A DNA stretch of 64,000 bases from Otis tarda (taxonomy: Eukaryota; Chordata; Aves; Otidiformes; Otididae), in contig CM048552.1 of the NCBI GenBank assembly GCA_026413225.1, positions 163,134,053 through 163,198,052 on the forward strand. The letters are read 5' to 3'. The first letter of the stretch is position 1. Each line of letters begins with the position of its first letter. This document shows positions 10,094 to 22,931 of the stretch, piece by piece. The notes beneath the pieces are model-generated. The model did not search any database. It had not been told where the DNA came from and worked only from the letters and a program-made list of their open reading frames with translations. A program made the position numbers and the translations under genes.

Positions 10094-13000
10094 ATCTATG
10101 ACATGTTACATTTTTTAACTTAAAGACAGCGCAACAAAATAGGATTGCTTTGATAGATCTTGTTAGATTTTTAAATATAACATAAATATGCTTATATAAA
10201 GATATATATTTTCTATTATTAAATAGTTAGGGCTGAGTGCCACTAAGTTTCGCATGTATATGAGTCATAGTGAAATGATTCACTTTCAGGAACAAATCTT
10301 GAAGTCTTTGAACATACCTTTTTATTCCTACTAGGAAAGAGATAAAATTCATAGCAATAGGAAATAAATGAGAAGTTTATGGATTCTAAACAGAAGAGAG
10401 CAGCTATACTGGATTTAGTTTTAAGAAATTATTTACAAGGAATGAGCAGGAAAGTACAATGATTAGAAAGCTGAAGAATATATATTGGAACATATGACTA
10501 AAACAACAATTGCATTATATGTATTGATGTAAATTCTCAAATGATTGTTTTACACATGAACACAGTAATGCAGAAACTCTCATTACATTTGGTGTATTGA
10601 ACCTAATACCATAATTCAAACATCATTTTTTTACTGAAGTTACAAGAATTCAACTGTGTATTAGCAAAAAAAAACCCTAGTAGCACTTCTCTGAAGATTG
10701 CTTCTAACCTACAGCTACTACATTCTACTCTTCCACTGACTACTGATTTACTAACTGTAGTAAATTAGTTTTCATGCTGGATTTAAGATATTGTTAGTGG
10801 CAATTAATTTACAGTTGTCCTAGTATTAAAGACAATTTAACTCATAACTGTACAATAGTTTTTTTTTTTTTATTTGTGGGATAATGATACAGATTTGATG
10901 GGACTTTCTATACCATTTCCTTCGGAAAATCTCTAAAGTTGTTGATTTCCTATGACTTGTACCACTAGTATAGTTTTAAATCACAGTTAAAATTAACCCA
11001 ATACATGAATATATTTAATCACTTCCATTATTTTATATACTTTAAAAAATAAAAAGCTATTACAACTATAATTGAAACCTGATGGGTTGTTTTGTTTTTT
11101 TTTTCTCTCTCATAGGATGAATCATTCCAGCCTAAGACAGGTGCTTAGATAACCAGATTGAATTGCACTCTGGAGGTGCTCTACTTCCATCCATTGATCA
11201 TAAAGGAAACGTCACTGCCATTGACCAAACTAGTAACTTCTGATAACTGAAGCTGGCTCAAAAAAATTTTACAGTGTTAAATAAGCTGGATCGTACTAAC
11301 TGTTTCAGCATGTTTTGTAAGCTAACATGAGTTTTCACTCCACCTTGCTGTCCTTCTTTCATAATACAGCTAGAAGATGTGAGAGTACTTGACATATATC
11401 AGCTTTACACTATGTGAAGCTGTGGATTTGACCTAATTAAGAAAACAGATCAGGACGAGTACAAAACTTCAGGGGCAGTAGGTATTTATCTTCCCATGAT
11501 CATAATCTGCAATTGTTTTTACTCAAATACTTGCTCTCCCTGGATATTTTTTCTTAGGATACAAGGAGTTAAATTAGCTTAAGGCTATGTCCATTTGCCT
11601 CTAGCCTGTCCTTTGCTTGAGGCATCTAAGCTCAGTGTGCTTCGACCTTTCATGACTAGACATGGACAAGAATAATTTCTTTACTGTTATTTTAAGCTTT
11701 TCATCATGGAACCAGGAATTTAAAAACAAATTGCAACTACACTGAATCAATTACATTTGTAGTTGAAAACATTTTAATATTATCTTTAACAAGTCATTAG
11801 GAAAACACGTAAAACACAGCTTTAGTTTGAATATTTCTGCAATATTCAGGACCTAATCATGCTACCATTGAAGCAAAAGCTAAAAGTCCCACTGACTTCA
11901 ATGGGCTCAGGATTATATACACAGCAGGGGACAAGATTCAGTAACCCATGAGGTCCTTTTCATCCCTCAGTTACTACAATAGGAACAGAAATCTGCAGGA
12001 AGCATGATAATGTCAGGGTTGTAAGGCTTGAGAAGTATGAAAGTTAAGACTTCCATACGAAAGATATTATTTTTGAGAAGTACAACTAATATAAAAGAAG
12101 TTGTGGTTTTGAAATTAAGTTTCTATTTGCTATAAGCATTAATGACTACAAGATACTAATGTATCTGATACAGATTTGCATTTTATAATTATCTTGGCTT
12201 AAGATTATGAAGGTTGTTTGAAGGCTTTTATTACTGTGAAAAAGGGTAAGATTTTAATTAGTTTTATTTTGAGCATTCAGCAGATGTGCATGGGTGACAA
12301 AGCCAAATGGAAGACATGGAAATAATTGTAAAGTCTTTACTGCAGTATGAGTAGATTTATTCAGCACAGAACAACTGGAAATCAGTTTGAATGCCATGTT
12401 AGTGTAACTAACTCACTCAGCCTCCTCTTTTGCATTTTGTGTTCTTTTCCTCACTAACAGCAGCAGCTGCAGTAGTCTAAATTCCCAGAATTATTTTGAT
12501 TTTTGTTTTAAATCCTGTTCTTGAACATTCAAACGCTCGAATTCTAGGAAGAGGTAACTGCATTAATTTTTCAGATTTTCACAGTTTACACAGTTTTGTG
12601 ATTACCTACACGACGTTAGATTGAGAGCAAAAGAGGCTAGGATAAAATTGGATTTAAAGATTGTAATTTAAATGTTGAATTTAAACATTTTAATTACTGA
12701 GTAATTCAGAATACTGAAAATGGGCATTTAGGTATCCCACACTATTTAAAGACTGATTAAGAGTACCTGATTCAGGGTTCACGTTCCCCTTTATAGGGAG
12801 TCAGCATATCTCACACAGTCATTTAGCTTTCTGTATGCAAGTAGATAAATCATTATAACTAGTAAATGAAAAACAGTGGTAACAGGACTAACTTCCCTCA
12901 TGTCTCTCTGGTAATAAACATCTGGCTCACCCCTCCCCATTCCCATCCTCACCCCCTCAGTGTTAGCTGTCTGCATCCACCTGGGATTCAAAAGACCTCA

Positions 13001-15636
13001 CATTTGTTATAGAACAGATGCTGAATGGAAACAAAGCTTGTACCTTCTACGTAGCAGTTTATCAGATTATTTACCCATAACATAGAAGACTTCAGTGCTT
13101 AGCTTTGCTTAACTTAAGAGAGAGCTAAGCTATTAACTCCTCCCAAAACATTCAGATTGTCACATTCTTCTTTCTCTACTACTATCTTGAAAAGCCTCCT
13201 GTGCAGTGAAAAATTAAAAAAAAAAAATAATCTGACTATATTAATTCTGCTACATAAGATGGGCAGGAACTTCATCACAGCCATCCATACTTAATTGTTA
13301 TTTAGCTTAATTTTTGACTACTTCAGCTAGATCTCCAGTGATCCGGTGTATAGCATGTCTTAGCAGTATAGATGCAACTAAGAGATGACTACATTACGGT
13401 GTTCAGACTCAGAGCAGAAGCACACTTTGTGCAGCGAATATCCCAATTGCCTCCACCTTTTCATTTGGATGGAGCAGTCTTGAAGCATCTGAATGGAATT
13501 ACTTTAGGTTGAAAGTAAATTAAAAGATTTTTCTGGAGCAAACTGAATGCACTTAACTGCAGATGGGTACAGTGTCCATAGACTAGAGTTAGTCCAGAAG
13601 GAAAACTCCCAGAATGTGAATAGCACAGACATTACACTTTTGGCACTGTTCACTCTACAGGTAGACTCCTATTGCTTCTTCCTTTTCAAGTGCAGAGACT
13701 AGTAACTACAATCCACGACGCTGACTTCTGTGATCTATTTAGGTTTTTTTCCAACATTTAGTGTGTGGGCAGATTTGAATAGATGAAGGGATTTTGTACG
13801 CTTTTGAGTTAGGAAAGAACTTATTCATATAAGTGTTCTTTATAAGATGAAAGGATAGCTGTGTTTAGATTTAGGATCAATGGCAATATCCATTGAATTT
13901 GAGTATCTTTGAAACTTAGTGACAAATAGGAGTGAATGCTTTACATTGCACTTGGAAAATAGATACTCATATTCTGGATAAGCGGCAGTATAGGTTCTTA
14001 ATTTTGTCCAATATTAGGTTAGACTGGTAGACTGTGATCATGTTGCTTTTGCTGAAGGGAGACTTGAATCCTGGAGTTAATTTTGTTTATGCTTTTTTTC
14101 TCTGCATAACATTTGCAAATGAGGATTATTATTTGAAGTCAGTTATGTTTTAAGTTTTCAAACTCAACTGTATTTTCCCAAATAAGTTGTATTGTACTTT
14201 CTCATACTTTCAGACACCAGTATTTGCCACCACACATTTTCTCTGAGACTGTTTTTATATTCAGAACGCACAAACTATCTCCATGACAGAAAATCTCAAA
14301 TTATTTTCTTTAGTATATTTTGGACTCAGAATCCCTCTATATGAGACATACTATTTTTTTTTGAATAATTACTTTAACAAAATACAGCAGCACCATTGAT
14401 CATAAAACTGGTGTTACAAAGATATTGCTTTTCTTTAGAGATGTATAGATTTTCAAGGCTGACTAGAAAATGTATCCATATAAATATCATTCAAATTTAT
14501 TACTGTAGTATGGCTGAACTCTGTCTTTGAACACTCAGCACAAAAGCTTTATTTATCATTTAAAAAAAAATATAGCTATCTTTTGTTTGTATTTTTTTTT
14601 CAAGCATTAAGAAAATCTATTTTTCATATCATGCCTACTATCTTTCTAACTTTGGTAAGAAGAAGAAGACTCATCCTTACAGCATTCTCGGCATCAATTT
14701 TTTGTTTGTGCTATTTTTTAAGCTAAGAACTAATCCACTTACTTCTGATTTCTAATAGAAATACCCTAATTCACTCATACAGACTTTGAAGCAAGACTTT
14801 AAATTATCATCTCAACTCAACTTAAAATGTCAAATATTTTCAAATGCAATAGTTCTTGAAATACGGTGAGTGTCTTTTCACTACACAGAATGTATTCTAT
14901 CAATGGTTCATTAATTATGATTTCTTTTTTTTTTGCTAGTATTGATAATGAGCAATTTTTAAATTCCATATACATACTAAAGCCATTCACTGAGAGACTT
15001 GGAGAGCCACCTATCTTCTCTATCACTATCTGCAGTCTCTCTGTATTTCCACAGCATATTGTCATTCATATCCTGTACAGTGTTACTTGTTCTGAAAGAA
15101 TGATAGCTATTCTTTAAAGGCAAAAAAAATATGATCCACTCAGTATCTTCAAATGCAGCTGGCACACCCATATATTGACTGATCTCCAAGAAATCTATTA
15201 GACATTATACAAACGTAATGCAGGTGATTAAAAAAAAAAACAAAACCACACACACACACACACAAAGAGATGCATAGCACTATTAAATGTAATAAAATTA
15301 ATTAATACTAGTCTTATTTATGTATTTTTGCTCTTGAGTAGTCATGTGACTTTTTATTGGTTTCATTTTCTCATCAATTTGAAATGTATTCAGCACATTT
15401 AAATGCAGCATGAATAACGTCTGTTAACTGCAATGACTGAAAAAAAAAAGAGAGGAAGTACTTTTTTCTGTTCTTATTCTTTGCACTCAAGATAGCAGTT
15501 ACCTCACAAATATCATCTACATTTGATTCTTCACTATTACATCTGACCTACCATTTAGTCTGATTTCATGCCACTGGAGAGAAATACAGGTTTTCAGCAG
15601 CTTCAGATGTGCCCTGTTTTAGAAGCTCAATGGATT
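10094..15636. other. 5.5 kb of unique non-coding DNA
   Basis: No frame here has a recognisable domain; the longest are 66-95 codons and AT-driven. A pyrimidine tract followed by CATAG at 11090-11117 resembles a splice acceptor, but the following frames stop within about 12 codons. A (CA)9 array lies at 15247-15264. No interspersed repeat is recognisable, so this may be ancient unique sequence or an intron. Confidence 0.55.
15247..15264. repeat. (CA)9 microsatellite
   Basis: Short perfect CA array following an A-rich tract at 15231-15245. Confidence 0.9.
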
Positions 15637-16098
15637 TCATAGAATCATAGAATGGTTTTGGTTGGAAAGGACCTTCAAAGGTCATCTAGTCCAACCCCCC
15701 TGCAAGAAGCAGGGACATCTCCAACTAGATCAGGCTGCTCAGAGCCTCACCCAACCTGGCCTTGAACATTTCCAGGGATGGGGCATCCACCACCTCTCTG
15801 GGCAACCTGTTCCAGTGTTCTACAACCCTTGGTGTAAAATTTTTTTCCTGATATCTAATCTAAATCTACCTCCCTCTATTTTGAAACCATTACCCCTAGT
15901 CCTGTCACAACAGGCCCTACTGAACAGCCTCTCCCCGTCTTTTCTGTAGCCCTCCTTGAGATACTGAAAAACCGCTAGAAGGTCTCCCTGGAGCCTCCTC
16001 TTCTCCAGGCTGAACAGCCCCAACTCTCTCAGCCTGTCCTCATAGGAAAGGTGCTCCAGCCCTCTGATCATTTCCGTGGCCCTCCTCTGGACCCTCTG
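15637..16098 (-). mobile_element. CR1 LINE 3' fragment
   Basis: Octamer array TCATAGAATCATAGAAT at 15637-15653, conserved 3' UTR, and ORF2 C-terminus. The complement of 15820-16119 is open for 99 codons and holds [24 protein letters not shown] and [21 protein letters not shown] frameshift at the T run near 15839-15845 separates it from the final RLPREVV-type segment. 5' truncated around 16098. Confidence 0.95.
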
Positions 16099-16329
16099 AA
16101 CAAAGTTCATTAGAGACATCTAAGAATCCTTAGGCTTGAGATACCCACATGGCACCTGCAGGTCTGAGAGGGGATTGAGAAGAAACAGTACTCTTGTGAA
16201 TCAGCAGTGGGATGCAAAAGGGGTACCTCAGTGAGTTTCAATGGCTCTAGAAAAAGAGTTGTGCTTTAGATATCTTGCTAGGATTAGACTAACCATAGAG
16301 TTGAAGGGTTTATTTTCTTTAAGTGGTTT

Positions 16330-16440
16330 CAAACAATGAGTTCAGGACATTGTTTAGTAGGCATGATGGTGTTAGGTTGATGATTAGACTTGATGATCTT
16401 GGAGGTCTTTTCCAACCTTAAAGATTCTATGATTCTATGA
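16330..16440 (+). mobile_element. Short CR1 3' end, different subfamily
   Basis: Plus-strand CR1 terminus containing TTGATGATCTTGGAGGTC and TTTTCCAACCTTAA followed by the array ATTCTATGATTCTATGA (16424-16440). The 3' UTR differs from the GGTTGGACTAGATGACC type of its neighbours, so it is a separate subfamily. The 5' boundary is uncertain. Confidence 0.85.
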
Positions 16441-18424
16441 CTTTCTTTCAGTTTTAAGGCCTAAATTGTGCTACATATAATAAAGTTGTCTTAACAAGAG
16501 AATCTGTGTTTGAAGTCTCATAACAGCTGAGATCTAGTCAACATAGTCAAAGTGGTCTAGAAAGTTTCTCAGTCAATCAAATTTTCTTAACATGAAGACA
16601 AATTACCGCTTACATATAACATGTTAACTATTCAAAGTAGAAACTCTGCAGTGAATTCTGAAAAGAAGTCATTTCCCTTAAATAGAACCTGCACAGTTGA
16701 CTTATATTTGAGACAAAGGATAATTTGTATTACCATTACATTGTTGGCAAAAATAGGTATTCTTGGTGAAGATCTGTGCAATTACAAAACTGAGTAGAAT
16801 TGTTTCCCTAATAAAATAATTTTTAAAAGAGTTTTTTATAACATTTATCTGAAGTGAATTTATTAATAAAATGTTCAGTTACACTATCTATGCTTACTTC
16901 TACATAGCCACTATAGTGTTAGTACATGATAATAGTGTTCCATCTTTTTAATGCTATGTTTATGTTCAATATTTTACATCTTACAGAAATTGTGTTCTTT
17001 CATTTTCTCGCCCAGTTTATTGTCACTTTTCATACTGCTATTCCAACTATATATATTATATATTACAATTTTTCCCAAGTACTAAGGACAACACTTACTG
17101 TTAATCACTATTTCTGCCATGACAGTCTGAGGATACAAGCAGGAAAAATTTGGAGAAAGACAGATTATTTCTTACCCAGCTAGTATAACTTGAGCACTAC
17201 ATCTATTGAGAGGAACACACACTACTTTCTGTCTGAAAAAAAAAAAATGTTTAGACGTTAATTTATTTGGCTAAAAGTAATCAAATTTGTGGCATTTTTG
17301 TTTTGGTTTGTTTTCCTCTACAATATTTCAAATCAGAAAGGATCTATTCTTAAATAAATCTCTTGTTACCAATAATCAATGAAGTGTCACTATGCTTACT
17401 TAAATATTGTAACACTTTGAAGTTAATTTTGTCTGAAGTAAAACTCTATTAAGTAGTAATTTAAAATGTACTGGCATATCAATGTACTGTCAGCTAACAA
17501 GTGAGAAAAATGCACTCTCTCTCTCTGAGGTCTCTGCTATCTGCAGATACAACGTTTAAGGAGCATATTCTGATATGTTAGAATAGCAGTAAAATGGACC
17601 TTTAAATGCTGAGGTTTCTAAAGACATGCATTATGTGGCTTAGTCTTTCTGATCAGCCAAGGTGAGAATGAGAAAAGAGAAACAAAGTTAAGAAACTCAA
17701 GATATGAAGAAACTCAGAAACAAAGCAAGAGAAAAATACTTCTTTTGACAATGATTGTTAGTTCTAAAAAGTAGTTTCAAGTTGCTGATCTGAAACAATT
17801 ATACATACTTACGGTACTAAAACACCAATGGAAAGCATGACATACACAGTACATTAACTTCCAATTTAAAAATTTAATTGCTGTTTTTATTAACGCAAAT
17901 AACATTTCTACTGTAAAAATAGTATGCACAGGAAATAACTATGTCTATGCTGCTAGAAATTCATCTGCTAAATAATGAAGTATTCAAGCTCAGGTAACAC
18001 AAAATGTTTATCTGAGATACCAGAAACTAGTTTCTACGAGTTTTGGTGGTTTGGTTTGGGTTTTTGTTTTGGTGTTTTTTTTCCAAAATATAAGAGGAAG
18101 TTGCAGCACACCTTTCAAAGTAACACTTATATATATATATTTTTTTTTCGCAAAGAAACAGGATTTTTTTTTTTTTGTAGATAAAGGCTACATATTCTGA
18201 AAGACTTTCCTAATTCTGAGGAAATGTAATACACAGATGTGTATTACATCTGTGTTAGATGTAATAGCTCCAGCTACACCAGTGGGAAGAGAGATAGCTA
18301 TTCAGATAATTTAGATTGCCATATAAGAAAAGAAGTTTGTTCACACTGATGAATGCTACTTCGTGACTTGAGAAATCAGCATGATCAAAATGGTCTGTTG
18401 CTCTGTTAATTTGTCATCTCAGAT
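16441..18424. other. Unique AT-rich spacer
   Basis: No gene or interspersed repeat recognised. Contains a (CT) run at 17514-17526, a TA run near 18130-18140 and the palindrome at 18224-18249. Confidence 0.55.
18224..18249. repeat. Perfect 12-bp inverted repeat (palindrome, 2-nt spacer)
   Basis: The arms ATGTAATACACA and TGTGTATTACAT are exact reverse complements separated by GA. A third, partial copy (ATGTAATA) follows at 18259-18266. It could extrude as a hairpin. Confidence 0.9.
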
Positions 18425-18575
18425 AACAGCAGTGCTGCTTTCCTTTGCTATACTAGTAAATTGTCTTCATCTCAACCTATGTGGTTGTTTTGTTTTTTTG
18501 CTTTTTTTTTTTCCCCCAAAAAAAAGAGGGAGAGTGAGGTAGAAACTGTGTGGTGACTAGGGCTAAGCCACAACA
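18425..18575 (+). mobile_element. 3' end of an ERV LTR (fragment)
   Basis: The stretch from TTTCCTTTGCTAT (about 18438) through CATCTCAACC to the terminal GACTAGGGCTAAGCCACAACA (ending 18575) matches, segment by segment, the reverse complement of the left end of the LTR at 33406-34002. It is the 3' terminal ~150 bp of the same LTR family in plus orientation, with a T/A-rich expansion at 18488-18526. The upstream part of the LTR is missing. Confidence 0.85.
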
Positions 18576-19499
18576 TTACTCTTTACATTTTACTTTTTTT
18601 TTTTTTCCATAAACCTCACAATTTTCCACAGTAAGATAAAACCTAATAAATCTTTAAGGAGAGGAAAATATTGCAACAGTGGCATATTTGATTTCTTATC
18701 TTAGGGTCTCAGTGCTGTTTAGAAATGTTCTATAAACAAACTGTTTCTAAAAACAAATTCTTGAAGAAATATGTTACATTATTCTGAAGAAAGTTTTGAT
18801 CAAGGATCATCAGTCTGTTTAAATAGATTAATTAAAATATCAAGATTCAATAAATTGCGCATAGGTTTTTGTTTATTTCAGCTGAAATTCTAGTTCAAGT
18901 ATTCCAATCAAAACTACTCGGAGACATTGGATAACACTTCTTCCTTTCCTTCTTTTTTTAATTTTTTAATTTTTTTTTTTTAATCAAGAGACCCAGGAAC
19001 TGAAATTCTTTTTACATTGACGGAATGGATAATGCAAACTGTTCAGACAGCATTGGTGATTCTATGCTATCCTGGTAGCAGATCTTGTGTTTAAAACATT
19101 GAAGCCTTCTGGAACTGAAATGGTACATAAAATTTCCAGTCCTTAACTATAGTTAGTAGAAATATTTAGGGCTACCATTTGGAAGTTTTAGATATATGTT
19201 TGTTTTAAGGCCCTACTCTTTAAAAACTGGTAGTTTATTTTTAAAGTAGATTTTAGGCAAATAGATTCTGAGCTGCTGTCAACAGCTATGAAAAAGAATA
19301 CTCTTTGATGTTTATAATATAAAACCAGGGAACATAGAGCCATAGAGTTATTAAAAAAAAAAAAGTGTTGTTTAAAAGATATATCTGAAGGCCATTTTGT
19401 TAACTTTTCTCTCAAAGTAAACCTGGTGCCAGCATGAAATCAGAGTGGCTGTGATTTTGTCTGGCTGAGTCTCACAGACTTCCACAGGTGCAGAGCCCA
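18576..19499. other. Unique AT-rich spacer
   Basis: Contains T-rich tracts (18593-18606, 18951-18981). No gene recognised. Confidence 0.5.
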
Positions 19500-19850
19500 T
19501 GTCTGTTCAGGGCAACCCGTTCCAGTATTGCATGACCCTTTTAGTTACAATTATTTTCCTAATGCCCAGCATGAACATCTCAAGCCACTATTTGTGGCCA
19601 TTGACCTTTACTATATCATCTGGCCTTTTTCATCTTTGTGACTTCCCTTCAAGTAGTGGTAGGCTGCTATGAAATGACCCCTTACCTTCCTCTTCACAAG
19701 ACTAAGCAACCCCAGCTCCCTCACCCTTTCTCACATAGGACATATGATCTAGACTCTTGACAGTCTGAGTAACCCTCTGATGGATGTCTCCCATATTTCA
19801 AAATTCTTCTTGAATTAAAGACCACAAAACTCAATGCAGTATTGTTAAAA
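19500..19850 (-). mobile_element. Ancient CR1 LINE fragment
   Basis: The complement retains CR1 landmarks in order but heavily diverged. They are GGGCAACCCGTTCCAGTATTG (the N-R-L-P region), a stretch of the GDL/YL segment, and CTTCACAAGACTAAGCAACCCCAGCTCCCTCA (the [12 protein letters not shown] region). The 3' octamer array is not recognisable. High divergence implies an old subfamily. Confidence 0.75.
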
Positions 19851-22609
19851 TGCTAAATAAAGAGAGGAATAATAATTTATTTCAGTATACTTGCCACACT
19901 CCTCCTGTGTGTGTGATATTTACTTTGCCTCACTCCCTCCCTAACTTTTCGCTCTTCTACTGTGAGCTGCCCTTGTCTCTCACATACAATATGGTACAGG
20001 CAGAAGTCTGAGAGTAGATTTGATCTATGAAGACCAATGCTAAAAGGTGTGGAGTACTTTAATGTTTTCCTAATCTTTCTATGCCACTAGGTTGTTTCCC
20101 CATCCTTCACCAGATTCAGTTCTTCCCTGAACATTCTTTAGCAATTATCATGCCTATAGAATCCTTCTTGGTACCTTTTATGACCTTTTGTTCATCTCTG
20201 TCCATCCTACTCATGTTCTTTTTCAGTCCCTTTGTTTTTTGGTCCTCTCCTGTGGCCTTGCATCCACCTTGTATACCATCTGTTTCCAAGCCTGTCTACT
20301 AGGGACGAAAAAACGTAAATGTTCAGTGAGAAAATTTTTTCTTTTTCTTTTTTTTAAATAGAACCTGAGATAATTAACTAATGTTGTTAATTGTGCTGAA
20401 AGTCAAAATAATCAATACAACAATTTTAAGTATTCTCTTTATAAGTGCTCTCATGTTTAATGGTTCAATAAAATTTTCTCTATTTTTTTTCAGTCTCACT
20501 TTCAGTGTTACATTTGTCTTGTATTTTCCATCAAAGGTCTCTGGCTCTGAGACTTACTATCCTAATGGCATTTTTATTCTCTATTTTGTATTAGATAGCC
20601 CCACTAATTCCTCCTGGTACTGCTAATTTTTACTTTTTTTTTTTTTTAAATATGAGATCTACTGTTCCATTTTAGAATGAAATTTTCCAAACATTCAATG
20701 ATATATAAAAGGAAAAGGAAAATTACAAAACTATATTAATTAAAATATAAAAAAATAAAATGGCTATTATATATTAAAAAAAAATCTTTGGTGAAAATCT
20801 ACAGATTAAGTCATGGGAAAAAATAAAGAATGAAACCATTGTGATTTTTAGAGTGAAATAACTATTAAGTCTACATTTACATAAATGCTTTATATGTAGC
20901 ATCAATATTTGGACATCCAATCAGAGATTACTAAAACTGCTTGCATGAAAATGCAGCCTCGAAACAGTGAGCAGGAAAGTAGAAATCTCTATATCCTGTG
21001 TTTTAGCTGTAAAGTCATATTATTTGTTTTTCACTTCCTTCTCTTCAGAATTCAAAAAGACTTCTTGCTTTGATTATTATCCTTCTTTACATGAACTTGC
21101 ATGCAATATTTTATAAGTCTATCTAGACCAATACAGTTTGATCAAAATATTGTAATAACACAATTTCCTGCCTTACTCCAAACAGTACCTACCTGTCCAA
21201 TATGTTATATTTTAACATGCCTTCAGATAAATTTAACCTAAACTCCAACATTTTTAGATCAGCACGATTCAATTGGACTTGAACTCTATGGAGAGAATCT
21301 AAAGAATTTATTTGTTAATAGATCAATTATGTCCTGAAATAGTAACACTTTCTGAATTAAATAACATAAATCCAAGTGGTAAGAAAGAGATACATAACAC
21401 AGGAGATCACTATAGCATGGGGACAGTACTGATCATATTGTTGTTATTCTCTGACAATAAAAATAAAAACTTAATAACAAGTTTCTTAAAGTTTCAAGTT
21501 GTAAAGTGTTCATTGTTGAGGTATTAAAGAATGACAGCATTACAGTATTACACAGAGTTTCGAGTGCTTGAAATGGGAATAACACTCTGAAGCCTGAACT
21601 AAGTGAAATCAGAATGCATAATTGAAGGATATATTTTAAACTTACTTCAAATTAGAGAAAGCAAGAAGAATTTCGAACAACTTTACAAATATGAGTTAAT
21701 AGGAAACTAGACAAATCTGCAAACTTTTGATTTCAAAATATCTAACTTCTTTGTCACATCTCCTCTCACATTGTTCCATGAATGTTCCAAAATATACTAT
21801 TATCTTTATTTTCTAAATCTAAACTTACGGATTATTCTAAAATCAAATAATAAAAAGATCTTGGATTTTTTATTTTGAGGTCTATGTTACCTCTGCTGGA
21901 TGTTCAAAATCTAAAAGTAGAGACAGCAACCTACATAGAATTTTGTTACTATTCAAGCATTAATTATATCAACAGAAATGGCTGAAAGGAAAAAATAATC
22001 TAAAGGAGATTAATGGAAAGAGATGACTTTGCATCACCAAGCGTCATTATAGACCTTTACTCTCCTAGATACCTTTAAAAATCTGGACATAGCACTCTCA
22101 ACTCTTTGAAAGGATTCATCTGAACAGATGTAAACACTTACAGTGTAGATCATCTCATCTGAAGCATCGTTTTCTGTATAAACAAGAGAAAGATATATAT
22201 GTATTCTAAGATGAAGTGAATCTCAGAAGAGAGACAGGTGCAAAAGTAAAATTTTAAAAATGTGGGCTGTGTCCTATGGACAACTGTCCAGCCTTTACCT
22301 CTGTTCTATGGTTCTCTTTTATTTAGCAGTACAGACGTAGCTTTTGAGATTGAGGACTCCTGTCTTCTCTCCTTGAGAGCAATTGGCAACCTTCAGCTCC
22401 TTAAATGGATATCCAAAACTACAGCTTTTTTTTTCTCAGTGGACTGTTACACATATCACAACACAACAGATCTTCTGACTTCAAAACGACACACAAATAC
22501 ATCCAAAGTGGAAAAACATTTTAAAATTGACAAATAAAATAAGCTGTCTCATTTACACAGTTTGATTTTCATATTTTTAGTCACTCAGGCACGCAATGCT
22601 ATTTCTGCA
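19851..22609. other. 2.8 kb of unique AT-rich DNA
   Basis: No gene or repeat family recognised. Open frames (for example 20081-20302, 20381-20626, 22262-22537) are hydrophobic or AT-driven, with no motif and no supporting context. Confidence 0.5.
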
Positions 22610-22931
22610 TGTACTGGGTCTGACTGTGATGGAGTTGATTTTCTTCACGGCAGCCTGCATGATGGTGTTGTATTTGTGGCTGGAACACATTGGTCTTTGA
22701 CTGTTCCTGAGTAGTTCTTGTACAGAATTGAGGCTTTCTCCTTTTTCCACTCTGTGCCTCCCCAGTAAGCTGGCTGGGGTGGGCAAAAAGTTTGGAGGGG
22801 GCATAACTGGGATGATCAGTCCACAAGACTGCTCACCTTCCTTCCATTTTCTCCCTCTTCCATGGGAGAGGGGAGGGAATGAGCAGGTGTGTGTGTTTGG
22901 ATACTGACTGTATCCAGTCAGTATCAACTCA
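22610..22931 (+). mobile_element. Short solo ERV LTR with perfect 5-bp TSD
   Basis: The element runs TGTACTGGGTCTGAC...GTATCAACTCA and is flanked on both sides by CTGCA (22605-22609 and 22932-22936). At 322 bp it is shorter than relatives in this window and seems to lack the central promoter/R portion. The 5' segment (GATGGAGTTGATTTTCTTCA, GCTGGCTGGGGTGGGC) corresponds to the U3 start of the LTR family at 33406-34002 and 52278-52817, and the end (TCCAGTCAGTATCAACTCA) to their 3' terminus. The open frames across it are not genes. Confidence 0.82.

Noticed and set aside
11090-11160. Pyrimidine tract followed by CATAG, resembling a splice acceptor
   Set aside because: All following frames stop within about a dozen codons or lack a donor with a conserved frame. 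By itself it is a common chance pattern in T-rich DNA.
15637-16440. Possible DNA transposon with 17-bp terminal inverted repeats
   Set aside because: The inverted repeats are the 3' octamer arrays of two separate CR1 copies in opposite orientation, and there is no transposase or target duplication.
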